From Liquidambar formosana (lineage: Eukaryota > Streptophyta > Magnoliopsida > Saxifragales > Altingiaceae): a stretch of 64,000 nt of DNA. The notes beneath the pieces were generated by a model. That model did not search any database. It was not told where the DNA came from and saw nothing but the letters and a program-made list of their open reading frames with translations. The translations under genes were made by a program, and so were the position numbers. The stretch is from positions 9,908,333 to 9,972,332 of the forward strand of contig CM077831.1 of the NCBI GenBank assembly GCA_039720395.1. The letters are read 5' to 3'. Below are positions 46,619 to 58,174 of the stretch, in pieces. Each line of letters starts with the position of its first letter. Position 1 is the first letter of the stretch.

Positions 46619-47415
46619 TAGGATTTAAATAATGCAATTTGCAATCCTTTATTTTATTTTATTTTTATTTTTAATATTAAAGACTAGGAAAACTCTATGG
46701 TCTTCATGGATGGACCATTTTGGTGGCTACCCACCCAATCAACCTATAGAATCCCCTTAGCAAAGGATTGCTTCATAATCATTAGTAATATCCACTAAGC
46801 ATCATATAACATGTTTAGATAATCATATGATAAAATAACGATTAATCACAATCACATAAACATGATTATATATTAATTTGGTTATAATGATCACATGTAC
46901 ATGTAGACATACATTAGAATAAAATTTGATTACGTAGACGTGTGAAATTATTCAATTCAATACAGCATGTATAATTCATTAAATTAAAATATTATGTATT
47001 TGAAGTGTGCATATGCATGTACATATGGGTGGACAAAAAGTATAAGTATATATATATAAAGGTATGAGTGAACATGAGCACACAGAATTATTTCTTTTGA
47101 TAAAATGAATGGATGTATGAAAAGGGTATGGTTAAAAGAAGTAAAAAGAAGAGAGAATTTTGTCAAGGTTGCTTTACTTCTTTTGTCCTCATGTGCATTA
47201 TTATATGCATGGTCATAAATTATTGTATTAATAAAATAATATCATAAATCTAAAGATAGACTTTAAACTTGTCAGCCTCATAACTTACCCACTTATATGT
47301 CTCCCTTATATATATATATATAATATTCATATAGATATAGATTAATAAAATATTATAATTTTAACAAATAAAGTAAAGACTAAAGAAGTCGTCCCTAATC
47401 TTCAAGTTGCCAGAA
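46619..47415. other. AT-rich gene-free sequence
   Basis: Homopolymer and (TA)n runs (about 47047-47058 and 47309-47322), TTTTATTTTATTTTTA text at 46652-46672. No gene or element ends identified. Confidence 0.4.
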
Positions 47416-48073
47416 TCTCCATTGACGGTGTGTAGAACGAGAAAATTTGCAACCACTCACAAGTGGACACATGTCTTAAAGTCAACTAAATCATGGCAAA
47501 TTAAATTTGGCCACATATCTTTTTATAAGTTGAGTGGGATATATTGATGGCAAATAAATGTGTGCCATGTGTCTTTTATTACACAGCGTTGGCGAATTAT
47601 AAATTGCCATGTGTTTTAAATTTGCTACATAGGTGGCCAAATCAAATATTGCCACTTATCATATGAGACGCAATAAGAAGAGGACAAGTAATTCTTCCGA
47701 TCAAATGTTTCCACATATTCTGATTAAGATGGCTATCAAATAATTAATATTTAACCTTTTATAAAAGATAAATAAGGGATAATTATTAAGAAGTCAATTC
47801 TTATCAGAATACTCTTCTTCCTACCACTATAAATAGAGGTAGCCCCCAAGGGTTAGAAGAGAGACATTCAAGCAACAAAACTCTATCAGACCAAAGCTTC
47901 AAAAGCTCTGTCACAACCAACATTCAAACATTGAAGCTCTATTGGATCAAAGCCTTAAAATCTCTATAGAACTTCTACACCAAAAACTCAAGACGAAGAA
48001 CTTGCACCAAAACTCATAGTTTCTAATACGCTTAAAGCCTAGAGATTTATACAAGAGATCTATTCCGCTTACA
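47416..48073 (+). repeat. Left inverted arm (LTR promoter part)
   Basis: Runs from CTCCATTGACGGTG to TCCGCTTACA. Contains CCACTATAAATAGAGGTAGC followed by a leader with repeated AAGCTTCAAAAGCTCT-like words. Pairs with 52389-53044 in reverse complement. Confidence 0.85.
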
Positions 48074-48427
48074 TTGGAGGAGATTTTGCCCATTGAATCT
48101 TGAACAAGCTGCTCAAGCCCTCGAGTCAAAGTTTCAAGGAGAGAAGAATCAGAGGATTACTTTACTTCGTAAACAAAGTCTATACAGAGATTGTATTCCA
48201 CTTCTACAAATTAATAAAATTATATTTTGTCCATTTTTTTGGTCTATTTATTTTTAGACACAAAATTTGTGTGTACAACTTTCTGGCATGCCTGATGGGA
48301 CCATCTTTGCCTCTCATCTCTTCTCTTCGTCAACTCTCTACAAGTTCAATGGCTCTTAAGAAAGCTACCACTCAAGATCCCAAATCTCACAAATCAATCA
48401 ATCAAGCCACAGATCAGGAATCAAGCT

Positions 48428-51400
48428 GTGATATCCTTGAATTTGGGCCCTATGACTCGAAGCAAGAAAAAGGCAATTGCTAACTTGTACGCTCAAACTG
48501 CTGCCCCCAAACCAACATTGGGGTTTGGTTCTACCACCTCTAGAAGCCCAGTCATCACTATAGGCTTTTTGCGGGGAAAAAAGGACACCACTGGGGAGGA
48601 TGACTCAAATACCAACTTTGCATCTGTTACTCTTCATGGAATGCCACAATCTAAGCTAATGTTACATACAGACTTTGCTAGATTTGGAAGTTTCAATGCG
48701 GTGCCTGTGATGGTGACTAACATGCTATCTTTAGAAGAACAGATTGCGAGTAAAGCCAAAGCTATTGAGGTTCTCACAACTACTACGCAAGAAAGAAACG
48801 TGCAAATGGCTACACTAGTAGAAAAGATTGGGAATCTGGAACAGCCTAGAACGGGTACATTGCAAATGAATCCCGAGTTAGGTTAATCTAGCAATACTGC
48901 TCTAATGCGTCAATGGGTCAACTGCTAGTAAATCCTGAATTAGGTGGGTCTAACAATACTGCCACTAATGCAACCGCGGACACACCACTAAGAAATACTA
49001 ACGTGGGTAACTTTGGTAACGCTGCTACCAATTCGCCAATAGGTATGCCACAGATGAATCCACAAAACATGACTAGAACCATTCTAAGCATCAGAGTTTC
49101 ATTTGGGGGTTTGCATATCCCCTCGGATGGATCAGTCCTAACGGACCAATTGAAAGAGTTCATTGTTGGTACCATTAACGATGAGGTCAAAGGCAATGCT
49201 CGATCCTCACATGCATATGCTAAGCCATACACTCAAAGGATAAACCTTTTGAGGATGCTTACTGGCTATCAGCCTCCAAAGTTCCAACAATTTGATGACA
49301 AAGGCAACCCGAAGCAACATGTGGCTCACTTTGTGGAAACTTGTAATAATACCGGCACTGATGGAGATCTTCTTGTTAAGCAGTTTGCCTGAACCTTAAA
49401 AGGTTTCGCTTTTGATTGGTATACTGATTTGTCGTCAGGTTCAATTGATAGTTGGGATAAACTTGAACAAGAATTCATTGATCGCTTCTTCAGCACTCGT
49501 CGTACGGTTTGTATGATTGAACTAACTAGTACTTACCAATGGAAGGAAGAGCATGCCATTGATTATATCAATAGATAGAGGAACTTAAGTTTGAATTACA
49601 AAGATAGACTGTCTGAAACTTCTGCCATTGAAATGTGCACTTAAGGATGCATTGGGGTCTACGTTACATCTTGCAAGGAATTAGGCCTAAGACCTTTAAA
49701 GATTTAGCAACATGTGCTTATGATATAGAGCTTAGCATGGCAGCTAGCGGAGGCTAAGGTCCACCAATCCAAAGCCCGCCAATCTAAGATTTTCATAAAG
49801 GAAAAGAAAAGCAAGATAATCATAAAGGAGGCAAGTATCTTATAAAAAATGACAACAAAGAATCTATGACTGTGAGCTCAGCGCCGTTGGAATTTGTACT
49901 TAAGTCAAAGAATAAGATAGATGAAAAATCTAATAGCATGCAAGAGAAAGGAAAGAAGAAGGCCACTTTGAAAGAAATGAAAGAAAAGGAATACCCTTTT
50001 CCTGATTTTGATGTTGTAGAAATGCTAGAAGATCTCCTCAAAAGTAACCTTATTGAACTTCCTGAGATGAAATGTCCTAAGGAGGCTGGTAAGGTTGATG
50101 ACCCAACATATTGCAAGTACCATAGATTGGTGAGCCATCCTATAGAAAAATGTTTTGTCTTAAAGGAGAAAATCTTAAAATTGGCTCGTATGGGAAAGAT
50201 TGATCTTGGAGTGGAAATAGCAGCTTCAAATTTGGCCGCAGTGACCTTCGGATCTCCTACCTCTTCTAAGGAAATAGTATATGAAACACCTATTTCTATG
50301 CCATCGCACACAACTTTTACAATGAAGTTTGGCTCGTTTGATCCTATTCGAGTTGAGTGTACTCCTTCAAATTTTTCAAAAGCATCTTATTTGGACAAAG
50401 GCACTTCAAATGTGAGAAAAGTGATTACGTAGTAAGATTCTAATAGGGGCAATGCTTGTTTAGAACCTGAATTGTCAAATTTTGAAGATGAAGGATGGAC
50501 TCTCGTCACTTATTGTAAGGCCCGTAAATCCAATTCATCAAAGTCGTCTTACGTACGACCTATAAGGACTAAAGGGAGGTCTCAAATGGCAAGAAGGCCA
50601 AAAGCATGGAAGACTTTGAAAAATCAGCAAGTAGCGTATATCATAATTGAGGAAGAGTTTGCACGCATTCCGATCACTTTGTGGGAGTTCATGCCAAAAT
50701 GGTTTCAAGATATTGCTTAACCTTCATCAAGTACATTACTTTGTTATGAAGTGCACGATGAAGAAGAGCAATCAAAAAGAAAAGAAGATGGACTTATCTT
50801 AGAAAAGTCAAAAGGTGAAGAAGATTCTCACATCAACCTTAATATTGTCACTTCAAGCATGTCAATCATCACATTTTCTGATGAAGATTTACTCTTGAGT
50901 TCTAATCCTCATAATCGTCTTCTTTTCGTTACTAGCTATATTCGTGAACGAAAAGTTAATAGAATGTTGTTGGATGGAGAATCTGCTGTAAACACTTTGC
51001 CAATACGTGGTCATAAAGGAGTTGGGCGTTTCCATGGACGAACTCTCACATAGTCGTTTGATGATTCAAGGCTTTAATTAAGGTGGTCAAAGGGCTATTA
51101 GCATGATAAGACTTGACTTGCAGATCGGAGATATGGCTTCTAATGCATTATTTCATGTTATTGAGTCCAAGACTTCATATAACATGTTGTTGGGGCGGCT
51201 ATGGCTTCATAATTATGGAGTTGTTCGTTCTAATCTTCTAAATATTTTAAATACTATCAGAATGGGATTCAAAGGAAGATAGCGGCTGATGACAAACCAT
51301 TTACAGAGGCTGAAACTTATTTTGCTAATGCCAAGTTCTACTTACAATCCAATGTGACAAAAGATGTCCAACCTAATGTTGCACCATCAACTAGAGATGT

Positions 51401-52036
51401 TAATATTCAAGAGCAAGCAAGGCTAAGTAAGCTGAAGTTATATGGGAGCAAAAGCCAAAGGATGAGATTCCTATTAATCCCACTAAAGTGTCTCCTGTAT
51501 TGTGTTATGTGCCAAGATCTAAAAGAAAAGAAGGGCAGTCTCCTTTTATTGGGTGCAATTCTGCTGTACTGAAAGCCTTAGAAGATTTAACTCTCCTAAT
51601 TACAAAGCTCGTTGTGACAAAGGTAATGAAACGTCCCATCAAGGGTTTCGTTAGACCATCGCAAGGAACCGAAGTGGAACATGGTGATTTGCTAGAAAAG
51701 AGGACTAGTGGTTTTGATCCCAATGCTTACAAGCTCATGGTTAAAGCTGGAGGTAGTCGTCAAGACTTAATTCTTGTTGGAAACCATCCCAATGAGGCGA
51801 CCAAAGGAAAGGAACATGGTTTGACTAATACCCAAAAGATGTTAAAAGAAAAAGGTTATGCTGTAAAGAATCCTAAGACTAGCCTTGGGTTTGTTCCTCT
51901 TGCTCCTATTCGTATATCGATGAAAAAAGCTAGCCTGCAATATATCGCAATTGATTATGAAGAAGTGGGCGCAAATGTTCAAACAACACCAACAAAACCT
52001 TCCGTATTTGATTGTCTTGGTGAGACCTCTTCATGA
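48428..52036 (+). pseudogene. Ty3/gypsy gag and protease remnant
   Basis: Frames in order: MTRSKKKAIANLYAQ (48452, gag start); QRINLLRMLTGYQPPKFQQF and KQHVAHFVETCNN, then after a TGA LKGFAFDWYTDL, EFIDRFFSTRRT and EEHAIDYINR (retrotransposon gag domain, 49200-49580); DPTYCKYHRLVSHPIEKC (50101-50154), the C/H motif that replaces a zinc knuckle in this gypsy group; VNRMLLDGESAVNTLPI (50956-51006), the aspartic protease site, with the catalytic Asp in LLDG; YNMLLGRLWLHNYG, the protease end; and later KPSVFDCLG. At least five stops or frame changes occur. Reverse transcriptase is absent after about 52036. Confidence 0.88.
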
Positions 52037-52388
52037 GTGTCGGTCTTTGATAGGATTGGGCTTTAAGAAGACGCCACTTTAGGTGAACGCAAACCAGCAC
52101 ATACTAGATTGGATGACCGCATTCCATCTCAACACTTAAACAATAAGAAGACTAAGTGTTGTCGACAAAGAAAGTCGTCTTTTGCTATCCAAGATTCTAA
52201 AGAATCTTGTAGTCTGATCCCATATCGGATGAAGCGACATATTTTGTTGAATATCACTACTGGTGAAGAATTAAAGATTAAGAGTCACACGGTGGTATTT
52301 ACAAATCAAAAGGATTCTTGTCAAAACATGCTTGAAGATGTGTGTGTGGATAGCCTTGTAGCTACCGCATTACATATATCTCCTTTGA

Positions 52389-53044
52389 TGTAAGCAGAAT
52401 AGATCTCTTGTATGAATCTCTAAGCTTTAAGCGTATTAGAGACTATGAGTTTTGGTGCGAGTTCTTCGTCTTGAGTCTTTGGTGTAGAAGTTCTATGGAG
52501 CTTTTGAGGCTTTGATCCAATAGAGCTTCAATGCTTGAATGTTGGTCGTGATAGAGCTTTTGAGGCTTTGGTTTGACAGAGCTTCGTTGCTTGAATGTCT
52601 CTCCTTTGACCTTTGGGGGCTACCTCTATTTATAGTGGTAGGGGGAAGAGTATTCTGATAAGAATTGACTTCTTAATAATTATCCCTTATTTATCTTTTA
52701 TAAAAGGATAAATATTAATTATTTGATAGCCATCTTAATCAGAATATGTGGCGACATTTGATTGGAAGAATTACTTATCCTCCTCTTATTTGGTTCATAT
52801 GACAAGTGACAATATTTGATTTGGTCACCTGTGTAGCAATTTTAAAACACATGGCAATTTATAATTCGCCAATGTTGTGTAATAAAAGACACAATGGCAC
52901 ACATTTATTTGCCATAAATATATCCCACTCAACTTATAAGAAGACACATGTCCAAATTTAATTTACCATGATTTAGTTGACTTTAAGACACGTGCCCACT
53001 TATGAGTGGCTGCAAATTTTCTTGTTCTACACAGTGAATGAAGC
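52389..53044 (-). repeat. Right inverted arm (LTR promoter part)
   Basis: Reverse-complement counterpart of 47416-48073; homology starts and stops at the same points (TGTAAGC at the inner edge, CAGTGAATGAAG at the outer edge). Carries its own small internal duplication of the TAGAGCTTTTGAGGCTTTG word. Confidence 0.85.
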
Positions 53045-53971
53045 TTAATTTGTATAACAATCCTCTGAAACATTTATTACCATAAAAAATTTTGTGGTTT
53101 ATTATTGATCAATTTCAGAATTAATTTGCAAGATCCATTTACAGTAAAAAAATCAAAATATGGGTTTAAAAATTCTCAGCCCACAAGTAAAGGTTTTTAT
53201 GTAAATCACATGCTATTTCAACCCAATTATATGGGTATGGAAGATTCAGAAATGAAATTACTCATTTTGTAGCCTATGAACTTGAACAGAGAGGCTCTGA
53301 TACCAACTGTTAAACTATATTTATATAACATGTACATACTGCTAAGTTCATAAGCATACAATAATTAGTTAATTAGAATGCATACCTAAGCTAGCCATTT
53401 GCACGAATTAAAACCTTGAATTATGCAAGACTGAAATCTTCCACCCTCTACACACCTTTAGTTTTAAACCTTCCAATGAGGTAAGGCTTGGGTTTTTCGT
53501 GTGTGTGAGGATAGGGACTTAGCCTCATTATATAGGAGAAGAAATGATGATCTTTCCCATTAAAAATCATCCTTTCAGATTGTGTGCATTAATGAGGTAA
53601 GGGGAGGTAAGAAAAATAGGTTCTGCAACATAGAAAATAAGGAAACAAGAAGGAGAGGGAAAGTAAGGTGACAGAAGACAATAAAAGAACATGTGTGTCA
53701 GTAAACTTATATAAATAATCCTCTGCAGTCATTCCCATAGTAATACCATGGTTGGCTGCTAATATACACCTCCTTTAATGCACCATTAATCATTATCAAT
53801 AAGGCTCTACACATTCATCCATATTTTATAAACACGTGATCACACGTGACTAAGGTGTTCCATAACCATATCACTTTATTAATCACATGCTCAATGGAGA
53901 ATCCGGTAACTCACAATATCAATTTCTCATCAACCTAGATCTAATCAATGGTAACCCACAATAAAGTCTCA
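53045..53971 (-). mobile_element. Truncated copia element: 5' LTR, primer binding site, short leader
   Basis: Primer binding site TGGTATCAGAGCC is at 53305-53293 on the minus strand, two bases from an LTR end. The LTR runs 53308-53971 (plus strand TGTTAAAC ... AGTCTCA) and contains AT-rich promoter text. Only about 250 bp of leader remain before the gypsy arm. Different family from the copia elements at 1.8-19.4 kb. Confidence 0.7.
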
Positions 53972-54886
53972 TAGTTTTTGCTTTTTCGATCAATGTATAA
54001 TATTATTTTTCTTTTGTTTTGTAAATGACAATTAATGGCTCCAACAAGAAAAACGAAAACAAAAAGTCTTGAATATTCATTTGACAGAAAAGAGGAACTT
54101 GCAGTGGAAATTAATATTGTGTTTTTATATTGTTAATTAGCTGTAGTAGCTGAGAAGCCTCCCCTAGGGTCTAGCCTTCTAGCCTTCAACTAAAAGTCTT
54201 TTAAGCGTCATACATAAATGAAAAATGAACCTGAATACCCATTAATTTTATTTGTCAAACGTAATGGTACTTTTTTCTTCTCTGTCTGAATGTTTATTCT
54301 CTTTCATTGAGGTTGTTCTTTCATTTTCCAGCATGATGAGGTTGACATTTAGCTACACACGTACAGATTAATCTTTTAATGTAACCTGAGGTTAATTAGG
54401 TTCAACATACCTAGGCCTGAGACCGACTATATATCAACCTCAAACCTGCCTAATTAGTCCTTCATTTAACCAATTTACTTTCCAAACTTTCTATAATATT
54501 TCATGCATTTGTTAATAGGGTTCTTGCATGTGGCGGGGATTTGAATTTATGTCTTAGTCATTAGAACTTGCGATAAATTGAGTCCTAATTAAATTTGTAT
54601 GGTAATTATTTTCGAATTATGTGTTTTTACAACATAGGGAGGTTGTTAGCCGCTCTATTATATCCTGCAAACATGTACTGGACGGTGAGCCCAAAAAAAA
54701 TCAAGTAATAAGGGGCTCTAGAGGCGATGGGTTTCTCAGAAGAAATGATAGTATTATAGGGTTTGGCACCCCAATTTTGCATTAATTAAGATCCTCTTGA
54801 AGCAATCACATGCAATTCAAGAAAAAGCCCTTGATGGGCATCTTGACGCCCAGTTTTAAAAAATCAACCGATATTCGATTGAATGT
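53972..54886 (+). repeat. Local duplicated segment, copy 3
   Basis: Begins ATAGTTTTTGCTTTTTCGATC right after the copia LTR and runs to AATCAACCGATATTCGATTG. Nearly identical to copy 2 with small indels (for example a duplicated TCTAGCCT near 54170). Confidence 0.9.
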
Positions 54887-56461
54887 CTAAAAAAGAGCTA
54901 TTGGGCACCTGATTAAACTTCGAAAAGCAAATATCTTCACATTGAACCATCCAATTTTGATCAAATATCTTGAAATCGATCAAACTTTAAGATGCGAGGT
55001 CTTCAGAATAAATTAATCGTCCGATCTTTGAATGGATATCCCAAAATCAACTGTCCGATTTTCAATTAGATGTCTCAAAACAGATCAGGCATCTAAATTG
55101 CAAAGTTACGGGTTGTGTGTGACCATTTCCTTGACAAAGTAATTTGAAGCTAAAAAAGCGAATAGCTTAAGCCACAAGACGGAGAGAAGTTCAACAAGTT
55201 TCAACATAAGATTAAGCTTCAAATGCAAAATGAGGCAAAGTATATGAGCTTTAAAGGCTATAATCTCGGTTGAATGTGGCATATTTCTCACTTGTTGAGT
55301 GAGTAATCTTGAGTTCATTTCCTTTGAATTCACGAGGCTAAACATGTCTAACTCCAACACTTCAAAATAAAAGAATTTAAATTCTACAAAAATACACATC
55401 TTTTGACTGTCACAATCATTCCTGCTTGTCCATTCTTCAATAAAATATGATAAATACTAATTTTTATTATGCATATGGATTTGGGATTAAGGTGATTTGG
55501 TTTGTGTATAATGAGGTTAATTTGAAGATAAATGAATATAATATTTTTTGAGTTGGGGATATAAAAAAAAAAAAGAATTTGTGAGTGCCAATTATTCATG
55601 TTCTTAACATGGGGTAGGTTGCAGTTTACCTAATAATTTTAAAAAATCTGAATTTTTTTATTTTATTTTTTTTTGCCGGGGGGGGGGGGGGGGGGGGGGG
55701 TGGGTTGTGGAATATCTTATCTGATTGGTTAGTCATAAAGTGGGGTAAAAGTAAGCACATAGCATGTGGGCGGTAGATTTAGGCCATGAAGCTAAAGTCT
55801 AAGCAAGTTAAAAGCTATGAGAAGCCTGCTTTACTATGAACTTGCATGAGGGACAAATAAAGTAGATGGACCGGGGGGACGAATGAAATAGATGGACACG
55901 CCTCTTCTAGGATAGCAAACTACATGACGGTTCGGTCCTTAATTTAAAATTTATGGCCAAATCCATTATTAATGATGCAAATGCAGTGAGCAAAGGTTTC
56001 ACTAAATGCACCCATTTAACTTTGCATAGAGAGCATTTGTTCAGAATTATCACCCATGATCCATAGGTTTATCGGTGAACTATAAATTAATTGGATGCTA
56101 TCTTTGAGACCCATGCCTCGTAGGATGGAACATGTGCGCAGAAGGTGGACGCATGTGCGGCAGCGAAACGCTGCCATTCCTCTTCTTCCTAATATAATAT
56201 ATAGAATACACCTACGCCTCGTCCAAGTGTATATTTATTTATTTCTTAACCAACGAGGCCACACTACTATTTTATTTGTATATTTATACTTACTGTTGAA
56301 TTCTCTTTCCTCTTCGATCTCCGGCCTGTTTTCTTTACCCATATTTTCCTGGTTTTTCTTAATTCGCCGTTCTCCTCACAGAGGAACCCGAAAAGAGATA
56401 CTCCGATCCTATCGCAATAAATCCAAATTGAAATAATAGTTCCAGCAAAGAAGAAGCGACA
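54887..56461. other. Region upstream of phospholipase gene, including its promoter
   Basis: No gene seen. A poly-G run of 23 lies at 55678-55700. Repeated GATCAAAT/ATCTTG-type text occurs at 54890-55090. Nearer the gene, TATATTTATA (56279-56288) is a possible TATA box 175 bp before the ATG, followed by a CT-rich leader. Confidence 0.35.
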
Positions 56462-58130
56462 ATGGCTTCCGAGACCACTAGTGCTTTCCCCATCAAAACA
56501 GTTGTGGTCTTGGTTCAAGAAAATCGGTCATTCGATCACATGCTGGGATGGATGAAGTCCCTAAACCCTGAAATCAATGGCGTAACGCCCGGAAGCGAGT
56601 CCAACCCCATATCCACCTCCGATTCCAACTCCGTACGGGTCTATTATGGCGATCGGGCCCTGCACGTTGACCCGGATCCAGGTCACTCATTCGAAGCAAT
56701 CTACGAGCAGGTGTTCGGCGTGTCATGGAGTGAATCATCATCATCATCATCTTCATCTTCTAATAAGATTAAGCTTACTCCCACGATGGAGGGGTTTGCC
56801 CAGCAAGCTGAAAGCACACAAAAGGGGCTGTCTGAGACGGTGATGAATGGGTTTAAACCCGAAGCAGTACCCGTATACAAGGAGCTGGTATCGGAATTTG
56901 CGGTGTGCGACCGATGGTTTGCGTCCATTCCCGCAGAAACACAACCGAATCGATTGTACGTACACTCGGCTACGTCTCATGGTGCAACTACAAATGATAC
57001 TAATATGCTCATTGAAGGGTACCCACAGAAGACTATATTTGAATCATTGGATGAGGAAGGCTTCTCTTTTGGGATTTACTATGTGTACCCTCCAGCCACA
57101 CTCTTCTACAGGTTGGTGACCTTTGTTTTTATGTTTCCAGTCCTTTCCATAAGTTTGTTGGATCGGAGATCTTGTGTCTGGTGTGATCCATTTTCAACAT
57201 CTTTTTCTTTTAACTTCATTGATCGGTAATCTGCTTGAGTTAATTAACTAGGAGGATGAGATTTAGACTCTAGTTTTTAAAAATAAAGGAGTCTTTCTAT
57301 GCTGTTACACAGTGAAGAAATAAAGGAAAACGCTATTAGTACCTTTTTTTTGATTTTTGATTTTTTTATTTTTTAATGATGTTGCTATTGATGTGTCATC
57401 CATATAAAAAACACAAACAAAAATAAATAAATAAATAAAGTATATGTTGATGTGGCAGTTATTTAGGAGACTGAAAAAAAAAAAAAAAACACACAAAAAA
57501 AAAAAAAGGGGGCTAGACATGAATATTTATTAATCCGCACCACATAACAACACTGCTAGTTTGGTAAAGTCTGATTTGTCATCTCTTAATTAGTTACAGC
57601 ATTATAAGTAGGCGGCTATGAACTAAATTATTCGAACCTAACCCATGTGGCCGTGGCCTTCCCTTGCATTCGGGTTTACCCCTGTGCAATTTCCTAAGGT
57701 CTTAATAAAATAACACTATGACAGCATAAAAGAAAATATCACAACTCTCTTATTTTCTTCCTCCTCCTTTCCAAATAAATAAATAAATAAATAAAAGGGG
57801 AAAAAAAAATTTAACTATCCAATAGACTAGTAGTAATTTATATTTATATATGGGTTTTCTTAATATGTGCCCTAAAGGCACATGTTAAGCCACATCTAAT
57901 GAGACAATTATTATATAAAAAATTATAAATGTGCATAGAAAATTGTATAAATTGCTTAGAAAAATGTGAAAGTGCATAGGAAATTGTGCAAAAGATTGTT
58001 TTATGTAATTTGCACAATTTTCTATATATTTTTACCATTTTCCATACAATAATTGTCTCGCTAAATATGGCATAACATGTGCCCTTAGGGCATACTTTAG
58101 GGCATACTTTAAGAAAACCCTTTCTATCTA

Positions 58131-58174
<44 letters not shown>

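Larger units (their letters stand above)
47416..53044 (+). mobile_element. Ty3/gypsy gag-protease element bounded by inverted LTR-like arms
   Basis: Left arm 47416-48073 and right arm 52389-53044 are about 650-bp inverted copies of each other. Each has a TATA box pointing inward (CTATAAATAGAGG at 47828-47840; its complement at 52623-52635), so each looks like the promoter part of an LTR. The left LTR seems to continue to TGTGTGTACA (about 48276) and is followed by TGGCATGCCTGATGGGA (48284-48300), a likely primer binding site. Between the arms are gag and protease, but no reverse transcriptase, RNase H or integrase. Normal LTRs are direct repeats, so the right arm is a rearranged or separately inserted reversed copy. 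Confidence 0.75.

Noticed and set aside
47416..53044. Ordinary LTR pair
   Set aside because: The two arms match only in reverse complement; LTRs of one intact element must be direct repeats.
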